Origin: Betaproteobacteria bacterium | GTDB lineage: Bacteria > Pseudomonadota > Gammaproteobacteria > Burkholderiales > Burkholderiaceae_C | DNA length: 64,000 bases | Assembly: GCA_016716535.1 (NCBI GenBank) | Contig: JADJWD010000007.1 | Span: 992,001 to 1,056,000, forward strand | Direction of reading: 5' to 3' | In this document: piece after piece, positions 44,160-54,031 of the stretch | How the letters are laid out: the number at the start of each line of letters is the position of its first letter | How positions within the stretch are numbered: position 1 is the stretch's first letter | Position numbers and translations under genes: made by a program | The notes under the pieces: model-generated | Told to the model about the DNA's origin: nothing | Database searches by the model: none | Seen by the model: the letters and a program-made list of their open reading frames with translations, nothing else

Positions 44160-45163
44160 GCGCGGACATGAGCGCAGCGGGCGGGGCGGCGCCCGCCGTC
44201 TCGACGCGGCACCTGCGCATCCACCGCTTCGCCGCGCTCGAACCCGGCCCGCGCCTCGTCGTCACCGGCGCCGTGCACGGCAACGAAACCGCCGGCACAC
44301 GCGGCATCGAGCGCGTCGTGCGCGAGATCGAAAGCGGCGAGATCGACATCGTGCGCGGCTCGGTGACCTTCGTGCCGGTGTGCAACCCGCTGGCCTACCG
44401 GCACGCGCGCCGCGTCGGTGAGCGCAACCTGAACCGCCGGCTGCTGCCGACCGCCGAGCCGCGTGAGTACGAGGACCACCTCGCCAACGTGCTGTGCCCG
44501 CTGCTCGCCGGGCACGACGTGCTGCTCGACCTGCACAGCTTCCGCAGCCCCGGGCAGCCGTTCGTGCTGCGCGGGCCGGCCGACAACGACGGCACGCTCG
44601 AGCCGTTCACGCACGCGGCGGCCGAGGCGCGGCTGGCGGCGCACGTCGGCGTCACGCGCGTCGTCGACGGCTGGCTCGACGCCTACGCGCGCGGCGTCGC
44701 CGAACGGCGCGCGCGCGGGCTGACGCCGGGCGCCGTCAACGAACATCCGGCCTACGGCATCGGCACCACCGAGTACATGCGCTCGGTGGGCGGCTACGCG
44801 GTGACGCTGGAATGTGGCCAGCACGACGACGCGGCCGCGCCCGAGGTCGCGCACCACGCGATCCGGCAGACGCTGGCGTTGCTCAGCCTGGCCGAGCTGC
44901 CGCTCGTGCCTCCTGCACGAGGGCTGGCGGCGATCGAGTGCCTGACGCTGGCACGTGTGATCGACCGCCACGCCGAGGGCGACCGCTTCGTGAAGACGTG
45001 GACCAGCTTCGACAAGCTGGCCGCCGGCGACCTGATCGCGCGGCGTGCCGACGGCGCCGAGGTGCGCGCGCCCGAGGCGGGGTACATCGTGTTCCCGGAC
45101 CACGCGGCGCTACCCGGGCACGAGTGGTTTTACCTCGCGCAGCCGAGCGCGCGGACGCTGTAG
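44156..45163 (+). CDS. Succinylglutamate desuccinylase/aspartoacylase family hydrolase
   Basis: The 335-residue zinc hydrolase has GAVHGNETAG (His and Glu zinc ligands), RNLNRRL, and VLLDLHSF for the third ligand, with a beta-rich C-terminal extension. The family removes acyl groups from amino acids such as N-succinylglutamate or N-acetylaspartate. Coupling to purC (GTGA overlap) is unusual for arginine catabolism, and no astABCD gene is present, so a generic deacylase is the safer call. ATG 44168 is an alternative start. Confidence 0.84.
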   Translation: MSADMSAAGGAAPAVSTRHLRIHRFAALEPGPRLVVTGAVHGNETAGTRGIERVVREIESGEIDIVRGSVTFVPVCNPLAYRHARRVGERNLNRRLLPTAEPREYEDHLANVLCPLLAGHDVLLDLHSFRSPGQPFVLRGPADNDGTLEPFTHAAAEARLAAHVGVTRVVDGWLDAYARGVAERRARGLTPGAVNEHPAYGIGTTEYMRSVGGYAVTLECGQHDDAAAPEVAHHAIRQTLALLSLAELPLVPPARGLAAIECLTLARVIDRHAEGDRFVKTWTSFDKLAAGDLIARRADGAEVRAPEAGYIVFPDHAALPGHEWFYLAQPSARTL

Positions 45164-45330
45164 CGCGCTGTAGGCGGGCGCGGCACACGTCACACGGCCG
45201 CGCCGCGGATCCCCCGATGGGTGGATGGTCGCCCCCCGCGGGAGGGATGTCGCGACGAACCTCGCGCCGCCGATGATCGGCGGCCCGCCGCGCACGCGCG
45301 GCGGCGCGCGACGACCGACGGAGACCACGC

Positions 45331-45603
45331 ATGCAGTTCGACGAGTGCTTCGAGGGCGACTACCGCATCTGCGTCGGTGCCCTCGATGCGCCGCGCGGCG
45401 ACGGGTTCATCGCCGCGGTGGTCGTCAGCCTGCTGCTCGGCGACGCCGAGGCCGCCGGCCCCCGCACGCGCGAGGTCTGGCGCGACGACAGCCTCGCCTG
45501 CGGCTACCGCTGGCCGACGGCCGATGCGGCGCTGCACTACGCGAAGAACCGCGCGCGCGAGATGGTGCGCAACGCCTCGCCGATGCTCGCGCCGGCGCGC
45601 TGA
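45331..45603 (+). CDS. Small protein of unknown function
   Basis: The 90-residue product (MQFDECFEGDYRICVGALDA...) has no signal peptide or membrane helix; it is mixed alpha/beta with a central hydrophobic strand (GFIAAVVVSLLLGD) and a helix near the C-terminus (DAALHYAKNRAREMV). I do not recognise a named domain; similar short proteins seem to occur in related genomes. The frame keeps typical third-position G/C. It lies upstream of mnmA, which has its own putative promoter. Confidence 0.6.
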   Translation: MQFDECFEGDYRICVGALDAPRGDGFIAAVVVSLLLGDAEAAGPRTREVWRDDSLACGYRWPTADAALHYAKNRAREMVRNASPMLAPAR

Positions 45604-45656
45604 GAACGCGGCGCGCCGAAGCGGCGCGGCCCACCCGGGCCCATTCGGGCCGCCTC

Positions 45657-45662
45657 GATAAT
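45657..45662 (+). promoter_or_regulatory. Candidate -10 hexamer of mnmA
   Basis: GATAAT ends seven bases before the mnmA ATG, with no Shine-Dalgarno between them. Confidence 0.4.
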
Positions 45663-45669
45663 CCGGCCC

Positions 45670-46896
45670 ATGACCGCCCCGCGGCAGCGCATCGTCATCG
45701 GCTTGTCCGGCGGCGTCGACTCGGCCGTCGCTGCCTGGCTGCTCAAGCGCGCCGGGCACGAGGTCGTCGGCATCTTCATGAAGAACTGGGAAGACGACGA
45801 CAACAGTGAGTACTGCTCGAGCAACGCCGACTTCGTCGACGCCGCCGCCGTGGCCGACGTGATCGGCATCGAGCTCGAACACGTCAACTTCGCCGCCGAG
45901 TACAGGGACCGCGTCTTCGCCGAGTTCCTGCGCGAGTACCGCGCCGGCCGCACGCCGAACCCCGACGTGCTGTGCAACGCCGAGATCAAGTTCAAGGCCT
46001 TCCTCGACCACGCGCTGCGCCTGGGCGCCGAGAAGATCGCCACCGGCCACTACGCGCGCGTGCGCGAAGTCCAAGGCGGAGACGAAAGCAGCCGCTTCGA
46101 GTTGCTCAAGGGCCTCGACCCGGCCAAGGACCAGAGCTACTTCCTGCACCGGCTGACGCAGGCGCAACTCTCGCGCACGCTGTTCCCGGTCGGCGAGCTG
46201 AAGAAGACCGCGGTGCGTGCGCTCGCCGAGCAGATCGGCCTGCCGAACGCGAAGAAGAAGGACAGCACCGGCATCTGCTTCATCGGCGAACGGCCGTTCC
46301 GCGAGTTCCTGTCGCGCTACCTGAGCCACGAGCCAGGGCCGATGCTCGACCCGCTGGGCCGCGAGGTCGGCCGGCACGTGGGCCTGAGCTTCTACACGAT
46401 CGGCCAGCGGCAGGGGCTGGGCATCGGCGGGCTTAAGCCGCCGCGCGATGCGCGCTGGCGGCGCGGCCCAACCCCGGCCGGCGGCGGCGATCACGCGCCT
46501 TGGTACGTCGCCGACAAGGATCTGGCACGCAACGCGCTGATCGTCGTGCAGGGGCACGACCACCCGCGGTTGCTCACCGGCGGGCTGACGGCCACCGACT
46601 GCGCCTGGGTCGCCGGGCACGCGCCGGCGCCGGGCGTCTATGGCATCAAGACGCGCTACCGGCAGGCCGACGCACCGGGAACTCTGGCGCCCACCGCCGA
46701 GGGCTTCGTGCTCACGTTCGCCGCCGCGCATCGTCAGTGGGCCGTGGCGCCGGGCCAGAGCGCCGTGCTGTACGACGGCGAGGTGTGCCTGGGCGGCGGG
46801 GTGATCGAGAACGCGCAGGGGGCGGCAGGGGCGGCGGGGGCGCAGGCTGCGAGTGGTGCGAAGGGCGCGAAGTCGGCGGCGCGGCAGCCCGGATGA
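45670..46896 (+). CDS. mnmA: tRNA-specific 2-thiouridylase MnmA
   Basis: MnmA thiolates U34 of several tRNAs. The product has the PP-loop SGGVDSAVAAWLL, the catalytic Cys in NPDVLCNAEIKFK, the STGICFIGER loop with the second Cys, and the C-terminal barrel with GQSAVLYDGEVCLGGG. It is 408 residues, longer than the usual 360-375, because of an Ala/Gly/Lys-rich tail of about 27 residues after GVIENAQ. The tail looks like low-complexity drift. The stop lies 15 bases from that of gyrB. Confidence 0.95.
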   Translation: MTAPRQRIVIGLSGGVDSAVAAWLLKRAGHEVVGIFMKNWEDDDNSEYCSSNADFVDAAAVADVIGIELEHVNFAAEYRDRVFAEFLREYRAGRTPNPDVLCNAEIKFKAFLDHALRLGAEKIATGHYARVREVQGGDESSRFELLKGLDPAKDQSYFLHRLTQAQLSRTLFPVGELKKTAVRALAEQIGLPNAKKKDSTGICFIGERPFREFLSRYLSHEPGPMLDPLGREVGRHVGLSFYTIGQRQGLGIGGLKPPRDARWRRGPTPAGGGDHAPWYVADKDLARNALIVVQGHDHPRLLTGGLTATDCAWVAGHAPAPGVYGIKTRYRQADAPGTLAPTAEGFVLTFAAAHRQWAVAPGQSAVLYDGEVCLGGGVIENAQGAAGAAGAQAASGAKGAKSAARQPG

Positions 46897-46911
46897 GGTG
46901 CCGCGCCGGCC

Positions 46912-49428
<2,517 letters not shown>

Positions 49429-49459
49429 TCGGTGCATTCGCGGCCCGTTACGGGCCCTT

Positions 49460-49489
49460 AAAAACGAAGCAAGCGGGCCGCGGCCCGCT
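49460..49489 (-). terminator. Palindrome and T-tract after dnaN
   Basis: On the minus strand AGCGGGCCG/CGGCCCGCT is a perfect 18-base palindrome 44 bases after the dnaN stop. A run of five T residues follows after a seven-base gap. Spacing makes it a weak intrinsic terminator that should allow read-through into gyrB. A second hairpin (GGCCCGTAACGGGCC, 49442-49456) lies between it and the gyrB start. Confidence 0.5.
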
Positions 49490-49532
49490 CGCTCGGAAGG
49501 CGCGGCGCCAGCGGCGCGCGCACGCCCCGTGT

Positions 49533-50642
49533 TCAGATGCGCATCGGCATCACGACGTACTTGAAGCCGGGCATTTCGGGCAGCGTGAACAATGCGCTCG
49601 CCGAGCTGTCCTGCAACTCGATGCGCATCGTCTCCTGCGCGATGTTGGACAGCGCGTCGATCAGGTAGGTGACGTTGAAGCCGATCTCGATGGCGTCGCC
49701 GTCGTAGTCGACCTCGAGCTCTTCCTTGGCTTCTTCCTGCTCGGCGTTGTTGCTGCTGATGCGCAGCACGCCCGGCTCGACGTTCATGCGCACGCCCTTG
49801 AACTTCTCGCTCGTCAGGATCGCGGCGCGCTGCAGCGCGGCCAGCAGCGGCGCGCGGCCGAGCGAGACGATGTTCTTGTGGTTCTTCGGGATGACGCGGT
49901 TGTAGTCGGGGAACTTGCCCTCGACGAGCTTGGTGACGAACTCCATGCCCGAGAAAGCGAACTTGGCCTGGTTGCTGGCAAAGCGCATCTCGATCGGCGT
50001 GTCCTCGTCGCGCAGGAGGCGCTGCAGCTCGAGCACCGTCTTGCGCGGCAGGATCACCTCCTGGCGCGTGGGCACCGCGGCGTCCAGCGCCGACTGCGCC
50101 AGCGCCAGGCGGTGGCCGTCGGTGGCCACCAGCGTCAGCGTGTTGCCCTCGGCGATGAAGAGGATACCGTTGAGGTAGTAGCGGATGTCGTGCACCGCCA
50201 TCGCGAAGTGCACCTGGTTGACGAGGTCGCGCAGCGTCTTCTGCGGCACCGCGAACGCCGGGCCGAAGTCGACGCTCTCGTTGACGAGCGGAAAGTCGTC
50301 GGCCGGCAGCGTCTGCAGCGTGAAGCGGCTCTTACCCCCTTGCAGCGTCAGCTTGTTGGCGGCGCTGGTCAACGTGACGACCTGGTCGGCGGGCAGCGCG
50401 CGCAGGATGTCGATGAGCTTCCTCGCGCCGACCGTCGTGCGCAGCTCGCCCGCGTCGCCGCCGAGCTCGGCGCTCGTGCGCACCTGGATCTCGAGGTCGC
50501 TCGTCGTGAACTCGACGGAGTCGCCGTTCTTGCGCAGCAGCACGTTGGCGAGGATCGGCAGCGTGTGCCGCCGCTCGACGATGCCGGCGACCGACTGCAG
50601 GGCTTCGAGCAGCTTGGCCTGCGCTGCCTTGAGAACGATCAT
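49533..50642 (-). CDS. dnaN: DNA polymerase III beta sliding clamp
   Basis: The 369-residue protein (MIVLKAAQAKLLEALQSVAGIVERRHTLPILANVLL) has the three-fold clamp repeat and the conserved C-terminal YVVMPMRI. It is the processivity clamp of the replicase. AGAGGA six bases upstream of the ATG is a good ribosome-binding site. It is downstream of dnaA after 272 bases, the standard order. Confidence 0.98.
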   Translation of the reverse strand: MIVLKAAQAKLLEALQSVAGIVERRHTLPILANVLLRKNGDSVEFTTSDLEIQVRTSAELGGDAGELRTTVGARKLIDILRALPADQVVTLTSAANKLTLQGGKSRFTLQTLPADDFPLVNESVDFGPAFAVPQKTLRDLVNQVHFAMAVHDIRYYLNGILFIAEGNTLTLVATDGHRLALAQSALDAAVPTRQEVILPRKTVLELQRLLRDEDTPIEMRFASNQAKFAFSGMEFVTKLVEGKFPDYNRVIPKNHKNIVSLGRAPLLAALQRAAILTSEKFKGVRMNVEPGVLRISSNNAEQEEAKEELEVDYDGDAIEIGFNVTYLIDALSNIAQETMRIELQDSSASALFTLPEMPGFKYVVMPMRI

Positions 50643-50914
50643 CGTCTTCCTCTTTTTGTAGAAGGTAGTAGCCGTAGTAGAAGGGGCCGGCTTTCTGGGG
50701 AGAACGCTATTTTCACCTGATCCGTCAAGGCTTTAGCGGCGGGAAAGGGCTGTGGGCGGGTGCCGGGTGGCGCCGGCGGCGAATGGGGACAACAAACGGG
50801 CCGGCGCGCCGGCTGTGGACAACGGGCAGGTTGTTCGGAAAGGCTCCACAGGGTTGTGCGCGGGCGGTGTCGGCGAGCGGGCGGCCCTGCCAAGGCGGCC
50901 CTGCGGCGCGGGTG
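50643..50914. other. dnaA-dnaN intergenic region with palindrome and DnaA-box-like site
   Basis: This 272-base gap contains a 14-base palindrome GCCGGCGCGCCGGC (50800-50813) followed directly by TGTGGACAA (50814-50822), one mismatch from a DnaA box on the minus strand. A short ACAAC/GTTGT inverted repeat follows. It may hold the dnaN promoter and a second DnaA contact zone. Confidence 0.45.
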
Positions 50915-52405
50915 TCAGGCCTTCAGCGACTGTTCGATCACGTGCAGCTGCTGGTTCAGCTCGGCGTTGTTCTTGCGCTCCTCGCCGATCTTGCGCACCG
51001 CGTGCAGCACGGTCGTGTGGTCGCGGCCGCCGAACAGCTCGCCGATCTCGGGCAGGCTCTTCTTGGTCATGTCCTTGGCCAGGTACATCGCGATCTGGCG
51101 CGGCCGCGCGATCGAGGCCGGGCGCTTCTTGCTGTACATGTCGGCGACCTTGATCTTGTAGAAGTCGGCGACCATCTTCTGGATGTTCTCGACCGAGATC
51201 TGCCGGTTCTGGATCGACAGCAGGTCCTTCAGCGCCTCGCGCGCCAGGCCGATGTCGATCGGCTTGTGGTTGAAGCGGCTGTGCGCGAGCACCTTGCGCA
51301 GCGCGCCTTCGAGTTCGCGCACGTTGGCGCGCACGTTCTTGGCGATGAAGAAGGCGACGTCCTCGGGCATCTCGGCGCTCTCGGCGCGCGCCTTGGCGAT
51401 CAGGATCGCGACGCGCATCTCGAGCTCGGGTGGCTCGATGGCCACCGTCAGGCCGCTGTCGAGGCGGCTCTTGAGCCGCTCTTCGATGCCCACCAGCCCC
51501 TTCGGGTAGGTGTCGCAGGTCATGATGATGTGCGCGCGCTTGGCCAGCAGCGCCTCGAAGGTGTTGAAGAACTCCTCCTGCGTGCGGTCCTTGCCGGCGA
51601 AGAACTGCACGTCGTCGATCAGCAGCAGGTCCAGGCTGTGGTACTTGGCCTTCAGCTCGTCGAAGGTCTTGCGCTGGTAGTTCTTGACGACGTCGCTGAT
51701 GAACTGCTCGGCGTTGAGGTACAGCACCCGCGCCGTCGGGCGGTCCTTCAAGAGCGCGTTGCCGACCGCGTGCACGAGGTGCGTCTTGCCGAGACCCACG
51801 CCGCCGTAGATGAAGAGGGGGTTGTACGCCTCGCCCGGGGCGCCGGCGACGTGCAGCGCCGCGGTGCGTGCCATCTGGTTGGCGCGGCCGGCGACGAGGG
51901 TGTCGAAGGTGAGCGCCGTGTTCAGCCGGTGCGAGGTGGCTGCCGGCGGCACCGGGCGGCCGCTGATGGGGCTGGTGACTGGCCCGGCGAGAGGGCGTTC
52001 ACCGGGCGCCGGCTCGGAGGCGCGGTCGACACGGCCGTTGCCCGTGCCCGTCACGGTGCCCGCGCCGGCCGCCAGCGCCGCGGCGTAGGCCGAGACAGCC
52101 ACCTCGGCCTGGCGCGGCGCCTGCCGCAGCGATGCAGAGCGCGGCAACGCGAACTCCAGCCGCATCGGCCGGCCGGCCACTTCGCTCAGCACCGACTCGA
52201 TGCGCCCGGCGAACTGGCTGCGGATCCAGTCCAGCTTGAACCGGTTGGGCACCTGCACGGCGACGACGCCGTCGCCGCCGGCGGCCGCCCCGTCGGTGGC
52301 CAGGCTCAGCGGCCGGATCCAGGTCTCGAACTGTTGCTCGGGCAATTCGGCAGCCAGCCGTGCACACCCCTGCTGCCAAAGCTCTTGGCTTGTATCCACG
52401 CTCAT
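50915..52405 (-). CDS. dnaA: Chromosomal replication initiator DnaA
   Basis: The 496-residue protein has domain I (ELWQQGCARLAAELPEQQFETWIRPL), a variable Ala/Gly-rich domain II of about 60 residues, the AAA+ domain III (Walker A GGVGLGKTHL, Walker B LLLIDDVQFF) and domain IV with the DnaA signature GRDHTTVLHAVRKI. It unwinds oriC. The ATG at 52405 follows a long upstream open frame that is antisense to rpmH and rnpA and is ignored. Confidence 0.98.
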   Translation of the reverse strand: MSVDTSQELWQQGCARLAAELPEQQFETWIRPLSLATDGAAAGGDGVVAVQVPNRFKLDWIRSQFAGRIESVLSEVAGRPMRLEFALPRSASLRQAPRQAEVAVSAYAAALAAGAGTVTGTGNGRVDRASEPAPGERPLAGPVTSPISGRPVPPAATSHRLNTALTFDTLVAGRANQMARTAALHVAGAPGEAYNPLFIYGGVGLGKTHLVHAVGNALLKDRPTARVLYLNAEQFISDVVKNYQRKTFDELKAKYHSLDLLLIDDVQFFAGKDRTQEEFFNTFEALLAKRAHIIMTCDTYPKGLVGIEERLKSRLDSGLTVAIEPPELEMRVAILIAKARAESAEMPEDVAFFIAKNVRANVRELEGALRKVLAHSRFNHKPIDIGLAREALKDLLSIQNRQISVENIQKMVADFYKIKVADMYSKKRPASIARPRQIAMYLAKDMTKKSLPEIGELFGGRDHTTVLHAVRKIGEERKNNAELNQQLHVIEQSLKA

Positions 52406-52485
52406 GGATGGAGGCTCTCGCTTCTGTGGAAATCTTGTTCCGGAGCCGCCGATGGAACCACCCCTCCGGTTCCGGCGGACCGTGG

Positions 52486-52494
52486 TTATCCACA
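52486..52494 (+). other. Perfect DnaA box
   Basis: TTATCCACA is the exact consensus and lies 81 bases upstream of the dnaA ATG, where it could serve both initiation and dnaA autoregulation. Confidence 0.8.
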
Positions 52495-52548
52495 GTCCTG
52501 GAGCCGCCGTCAAGAGCGTGCGATCGCCGCGGACCTTGGTGCAAGTGT

Positions 52549-52577
52549 TTGACCGGAAAGGGGGTTTTTGCTCTAAT
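52549..52577 (+). promoter_or_regulatory. Sigma-70 promoter for rpmH-rnpA
   Basis: TTGACC (52549-52554), a 17-base spacer and TCTAAT (52572-52577) form the best sigma-70-type promoter I see in the window. Transcription would start near 52584 and give rpmH a leader of about 284 bases. Confidence 0.65.
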
Positions 52578-52867
52578 TGCGGGTTCGCCGGAAGCACAAA
52601 TGAGCGCATCCGGCGGGGTTTGGGTGCCTTGCCGGGCGCGCCGGTGTTGCTTTCTTGTCGGCTTTCGAAGCCGGGAGCGGCCCGCGCCTGCCGGGTGGCC
52701 AGCCGGCGATGGCGGCTTGGCGGTCTGGTGGTCTCGTTTGGCCTGCGGCCTCGGCAGCGCAGCCCGGCGCAGCCGCTTCGCCCTGTGTGCTGGCGCAGCC
52801 CCGGATCCCCAGAGCCTTCTCCCACCCGCATCACAATGGACCGGCCTGAAGCCCGGAGCGACGAGCC

Positions 52868-53002
52868 ATGAAGCGTACCTACCAACCCTCGAAGACGCGG
52901 CGCGCCCGCACGCACGGTTTCCTCGTGCGCATGAAGACCCGCGGCGGCCGCGCCGTCATCAACGCCCGGCGCGCCAAGGGCCGCAAGCGTCTGGCGGTCT
53001 GA
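52868..53002 (+). CDS. rpmH: 50S ribosomal protein L34
   Basis: The 44-residue basic protein reads MKRTYQPSKTRRARTHGFL then RMKTRGGRAVINARRAKG and ends RKRLAV, the canonical L34 sequence. It is too short for most gene filters but is unmistakable. It sits immediately before rnpA, as in nearly all bacteria. Confidence 0.98.
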   Translation: MKRTYQPSKTRRARTHGFLVRMKTRGGRAVINARRAKGRKRLAV

Positions 53003-53066
53003 ACTCGCGCGGCGCCGGCGGCCGGGTGGTCGTTCGCTCGGCAACTGCCGTGCGCACCCGCCGGCC

Positions 53067-53618
53067 ATGCTCGCGCGACTCGTCCACAAGGCCGACTTCG
53101 AAAGCCTGATGGCCGCGCCGACGTGGTCGCGGAGTGCTCACTTCGCGCTGCACCACCTGCCCAAAGGCCCCGCGGGTGCGGCGGTACGCCGCCCCGCAGC
53201 CGGGGCGCCAGAGATATCCACAGACAGTGCTCAGCCTGATCCACAGCCTGTGGATATCGTCGCCCCGACCGCCGTCTGGTTCGGTGTGATGGTGCCCAAA
53301 CGCCACGCCCGCCGCGCGGTGACGCGCAACCTGCTGAAGCGGCAGATCCGCGCCGCGTTCGGCCGGCATGAGCCGGCGCTGCCGCCGGGCCTGTGGCTCG
53401 TGCGGCTGCGCGGCGCCTTTGCGAGCGCCGAGTTCCCGGCTGCGCACTCGGCGGCGCTGGCCGCGGCGGCACGTGCCGAGCTCGATGACCTGCTGCGCGG
53501 TGCGCGACCTCCGCGGAATCCACCGCGACCGCCGAGCGCTCGGCCCGCGGCACGGCCGACGTCCCGGGCGGCTGGCCGCGCCACCCGCACCCCCCGCGCC
53601 CCACAGGTCACGCGTTAG
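53067..53618 (+). CDS. rnpA: Ribonuclease P protein component with insert and long tail
   Basis: RnpA assists the RNase P RNA in trimming tRNA 5' ends. The core has FALHHL near the N-terminus, VMVPKRHARRAVTRNLLKRQIR (the RNR helix) and LWLVRLRG. The 183 residues exceed the usual 110-140: residues about 33-66 form a variable insert and a Pro/Arg/Ala-rich tail of about 35 residues ends the protein. The insert codons 50-64 coincide with three DnaA-box-like sequences. Confidence 0.93.
   Translation: MLARLVHKADFESLMAAPTWSRSAHFALHHLPKGPAGAAVRRPAAGAPEISTDSAQPDPQPVDIVAPTAVWFGVMVPKRHARRAVTRNLLKRQIRAAFGRHEPALPPGLWLVRLRGAFASAEFPAAHSAALAAAARAELDDLLRGARPPRNPPRPPSARPAARPTSRAAGRATRTPRAPQVTR
53214..53257. 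other. Cluster of three DnaA-box-like sequences inside rnpA
   Basis: ATATCCACA (53214-53222), TGATCCACA (53238-53246) and, inverted, TGTGGATAT (53249-53257) each differ from the TTATCCACA consensus by one or two bases and all keep the core TCCACA. They fall in a non-conserved insert of RnpA, 720-770 bases from the perfect box next to dnaA. Confidence 0.6.
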
Positions 53619-53626
53619 GGCAGACG

Positions 53627-54031
53627 ATGACGAGCCCCACCTTGCAGCCGCGGCTGTGGCCGCGCCAGGCGCTGATGGCGGTCGTGCTGGCGTATCGCTA
53701 CACGCTCAAGCCGTGGCTCGGCAACGCCTGCCGCTTCGAGCCGACCTGCTCGGCCTACGCGCTGCAAGCGCTCGAGCGGCACGGCGCGCTGCGCGGTGCC
53801 GCGCTCAGCGGCTGGCGCCTGGCGCGCTGCCATCCGTGGTGTGACGGGGGATTCGACCCGGTGCCCGAGACGGCCACGGGCGGCCGGCCGGGCCTCTTCA
53901 CGCGCCTCCTTCCCGCTGCCGCCACGGCGGCCGGCCCCGCTGCTCCCGCCACCACTGCGCGCATGCATGGCACGCATGGCGACAGCGGCGACGCCGTTCC
54001 CCGCGACCCCCCTTCCCGCGATCTTCCATGA
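53627..54031 (+). CDS. yidD: YidD membrane-protein insertion efficiency factor
   Basis: The 134-residue protein has the DUF37 core: LMAVVLAYRYTLKPWLGNAC, CRFEPTCSAYALQALERHG and GWRLARCHPWCDGGFDPVP with its three conserved cysteines. YidD is thought to help YidC insertion. A C-terminal tail of about 50 residues, Ala/Thr/Pro-rich, is longer than usual. It overlaps yidC by four bases. Confidence 0.93.
   Translation: MTSPTLQPRLWPRQALMAVVLAYRYTLKPWLGNACRFEPTCSAYALQALERHGALRGAALSGWRLARCHPWCDGGFDPVPETATGGRPGLFTRLLPAAATAAGPAAPATTARMHGTHGDSGDAVPRDPPSRDLP

Larger units (their letters stand above)
52406..52867. other. Probable replication origin region (oriC) between dnaA and rpmH
   Basis: This 462-base gene-free stretch lies between divergent dnaA and rpmH, the classical origin position. 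It has one perfect DnaA box TTATCCACA (52486-52494), a weaker TGTGGAAAT (52425-52433), and the least GC-rich tract of the neighbourhood around 52545-52605, a candidate unwinding element. The number of good boxes is low for an origin; more box-like sites lie inside rnpA (53214-53257) and in the dnaA-dnaN gap. GC-skew analysis would settle it. Confidence 0.72.

Noticed and set aside
44156..45163. Assignment as astE of the arginine succinyltransferase pathway
   Set aside because: No other ast gene is present and the zinc-site pattern is shared by the whole aspartoacylase family, so a pathway name is not supported.
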